Assembly: GCF_000346465.2 (NCBI RefSeq)
Contig: NC_034010.1
Location: forward strand, 26,870,643-26,934,642
Source of the DNA: Prunus persica
Taxonomy: Eukaryota > Streptophyta > Magnoliopsida > Rosales > Rosaceae
Length of the DNA: 64,000 nt
Direction of reading: 5' to 3'
A program made the translations under genes and the position numbers. Each line of letters starts with the position of its first letter. The stretch's first letter is position 1. Under the pieces are notes generated by a model, which was given only the letters and a program-made list of their open reading frames with translations, was not told the origin of the DNA and searched no databases. Of the stretch, positions 61,781 through 64,000 are shown piece after piece.

Positions 61781-61898
61781 TCCTTTTATTTGTAATTTTT
61801 TGTCCTACTAAACCAAATAAAACCATCTCTGGTTTCGATCCCCAGCAGAGTCGTCCTTTTATTTGTATTTTTTTGTCCTACTAAACCAAATAAAACCA
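61755..61898 (+). repeat. 73-bp tandem duplication including the 3' end of the tRNA-Arg gene
   Basis: 61755-61825 recurs at 61828-61898, offset 73 bp, with two or three differences. The second copy contains the T arm (TTTCGATCCCCAG), the 3' acceptor strand and the T-run terminator, but no D arm or anticodon arm. It cannot make a tRNA. Confidence 0.9.
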
Positions 61899-63379
61899 AA
61901 GCTAGTAAGTTTTCCACCGTATATATTTATGAGTAAGGCTATGTATTATTTATTTGTTCGAAAATAACTTCATTTATTTTTTATAAATTATATCCACCCC
62001 CCCATCATTTATACCAACCAAAATTTGAGAAATTTTTTTTTTTGGTGTAAAATTTGGTAATAAGAGAAAATTTCACAAATGACACGAATTAGAGAGTATT
62101 CCAAAGTGTCACTTTAACCCCAAATTAAGGTTATGGTTCATCTCAATTAAAATGTGTTGCTATGTGTTATTTATGATGACCCGATTTGAATCAAGGTCAC
62201 ACCTTAACACAATTTTTCCCTCACACGGTATTGGTGCAATTATGAATTAGTTCTTGTCATGGCAAGAGCTGGGCTCTACCAATCTAGACAAGCCCAAAAG
62301 TAAAACTTGCCTAGATTGCTGCCTAGGCAAGCTGGCCTAATGTCAACGTCATTATGACGAGAGCAACCAATTTAAATAACAAACAAATTGAAAAAAAAAA
62401 GGTAAAAAAAATAAATTTTCAGAATTTTTATTATTATAAATATCTAATTATATTCTTTACTTCCTACACCAAAACTATATACAAATTCTCCTCTCCTTAT
62501 ATATCATGTGAATAGTAGTTGCCCTTAAATTACTATGACAATAAGTAGAAAACCAACAAAAAAATTATTAGAACTGACACTATTTATATGAATAGTAACA
62601 ACCATCGTCTCTCTTTATCTTTTGTCATTGTAAATAGGTGAAAATGCTCTTAAAATAGTGTGTCTTCTCTTTTACTCAAGTCCCCTTATCTTTTTGGGTC
62701 AGAAATAGTAAATTAGATTAATCTAAAATAATTTAGACGATATAATGGTATTGTCGTGTAGTATACGTGTAAAGTATCGTGTATGTTGATAAGTGGATAA
62801 GACTGAAGCGGCTTTTGGCCGGTCCCAATTTGGCGTAGCCTAGAAATACAATAAACCAATACGGTGGGCCCTCTGTCAGATCCACTGCACCCAAACGTCG
62901 AATAATAATAATAAGAAAACGTTGGGCCTGTGGGCAAATCTACCAGTTTTGGACTTTGGAAAACTCTCGAAACAATTTCTCGTGGGCCCAACTCTCATTT
63001 GTGTCGTCATTTTACCCCAACTCACTCAGTGAGTGACCCACCGACCACACTTTTTTGACCCCTTTAAATAAATAAATAATTTAATTAATTAATTTTGTTT
63101 GATTTCCTTCTTAATTTACCTATTTATAGTCCGAGAGTCGCAACATAAAGATTACGGATATTTTTTACTCTTATCCTCATCCGCTCATTCATCATCATCA
63201 CCTTCGACGCTCCAGTTTCTTTAGGGTTTCTCTCTCTCTCTCTCTCTCTCTCCTCGCTTTCTCTTCTAAATAATGTTGCGAGTTTTTGTTTTTTTGTCCG
63301 TTCGTATTTTGATTGTTGAGCTACGTCGTTTTCAGATTCATCACAGCAGCAGCAGCAGCAGCCAAACAGCGAACAGGCG
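61899..63379. other. Intergenic region and leader of the ERD15-like gene
   Basis: No gene seen up to about 63180. Low-complexity A/T runs are frequent. The last 200 bases form the leader of the PAM2 gene. It has a CT repeat (63231-63252), a possible 5' leader intron ending in TTTTCAG near 63335, and six CAG triplets just before the start. Confidence 0.5.
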
Positions 63380-63920
63380 ATGGACGTGATTTCCAGGAGG
63401 ACGACGACATCGTCGACTTTGAATCCGAACGCTCCGATGTTCGTGCCGTTGGCGTATCGGACGGTGGAGGACTTCTCCACCGAGTGGTGGTCCCTGGTCC
63501 AGTCCTCACCTTGGTTCCAAGACTACTGGCTTCAGGAGCGCTTCCAAGATCCCCAAAACGACCCCTTCTCTCCCGATATTAACGATCCTGCCCTCCCCGA
63601 TGACGTCGATGCTCTCTTCGATGACGTTCACTACCCCAACAACAACACACAGGCACAGCGTAAGTAACTCTAAAATCTACTCTTCCGCTCTGAGTCAACT
63701 CTCCAGAGTTTCCGATCTAACTCTGTTCTGTCTCTCGTTTCTTGTACCAGAGGAGGAGGAGGAAGAGGAGAAGGATTTTCATAAGGAGCTGGTTTCCATG
63801 GGACTGCTGAAATGGCGAAAGGGTCGGCCTTTGGCTGAGGCTCCCAGGTTCATCGAAAAGGCTCCCAAGATTGTGAACGTGATGAAAGTGAGTCCGCGGG
63901 CGATTCAGCAGCCGAGGTAG
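63380..63920 (+). CDS. ERD15: ERD15/CID-type PAM2 protein (poly(A)-binding protein interactor)
   Basis: Two exons, 63380-63659 and 63751-63920, intron phase 1; 149 aa. The PAM2 motif [10 protein letters not shown] is at residues 14-23, right where ERD15/CID1 proteins have it, followed by the conserved [18 protein letters not shown] and DYW. The middle is acidic ([12 protein letters not shown], then a Glu run). The C-terminus ends [10 protein letters not shown], the conserved QPR tail. PAM2 binds the MLLE domain of poly(A)-binding protein; ERD15 proteins are small stress-responsive regulators linked to abscisic acid and drought responses. The start is the first ATG after a CAG repeat leader. 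The length is close to the family's 160. The gene ends only 80 bp before the window edge. Confidence 0.93.
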
Positions 63921-64000
63921 ACCGAGTCGCTGTCTCAGCCTCACTGAGTTTGATTGATTATGTAGTCTTTGTACATAAGAAGCAAGCATGGGTTTTTTTT

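Overview
This window is nuclear DNA from a flowering plant, most likely a eudicot. It has short exons with GT-AG introns, plant-only gene families (CHX exchangers, BADC, RETICULATA-related, IMK kinase, laccase), plant-type Copia and LINE retroelements, and decayed plastid rDNA. A rosid, perhaps Rosaceae, is my guess from the general look of the sequence; nothing here proves it.

Layout. 1-2424: a LINE on the minus strand, cut by the window edge. 3.4-25.2 kb: a head-to-tail tandem array of four CHX cation/H+ exchanger genes on the plus strand. Copies A (813 aa), B (800 aa) and D (808 aa) look intact; copy C is a pseudogene with one nonsense codon and two frameshifts. A Copia element (9676-16143) lies 70 bp past the stop codon of copy B, and a 2.36 kb probable solo LTR is nested in its integrase. 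That LTR carries five 95-bp tandem units able to form hairpins. Between B and C a 552-bp insert bounded by 26-bp direct repeats contains fragments of plastid 23S and 16S rRNA genes.

27.3-57.5 kb: single-copy genes. In order: laccase (LAC5-like, -), sorting nexin 2 (+), IMK-type receptor kinase with degenerate catalytic residues (-), PRA1.B (-), a conserved plant gene of unknown function (+), BADC1-like subunit (+) and a RETICULATA-related 5/6 protein (+). From memory, this order combines two Arabidopsis blocks (At2g40370-At2g40400 and At3g56100-At3g56140), which suggests an ancestral arrangement.

58.2-64 kb: a fifth CHX gene, CHX15-like, on the minus strand; tRNA-Arg(ACG) followed by a tandem copy of its own 3' end; and an ERD15/CID-type PAM2 protein at the right edge.

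Functional links. BADC and RER proteins are plastid proteins. SNX2 and PRA1 act in endomembrane traffic. CHX proteins exchange monovalent cations for protons on plasma and endomembranes. Laccase acts in the cell wall. The genes are separate transcription units. Exon coordinates were placed by eye from splice consensus, reading-frame continuity and comparison among the paralogues; every gene model given sums to whole codons.
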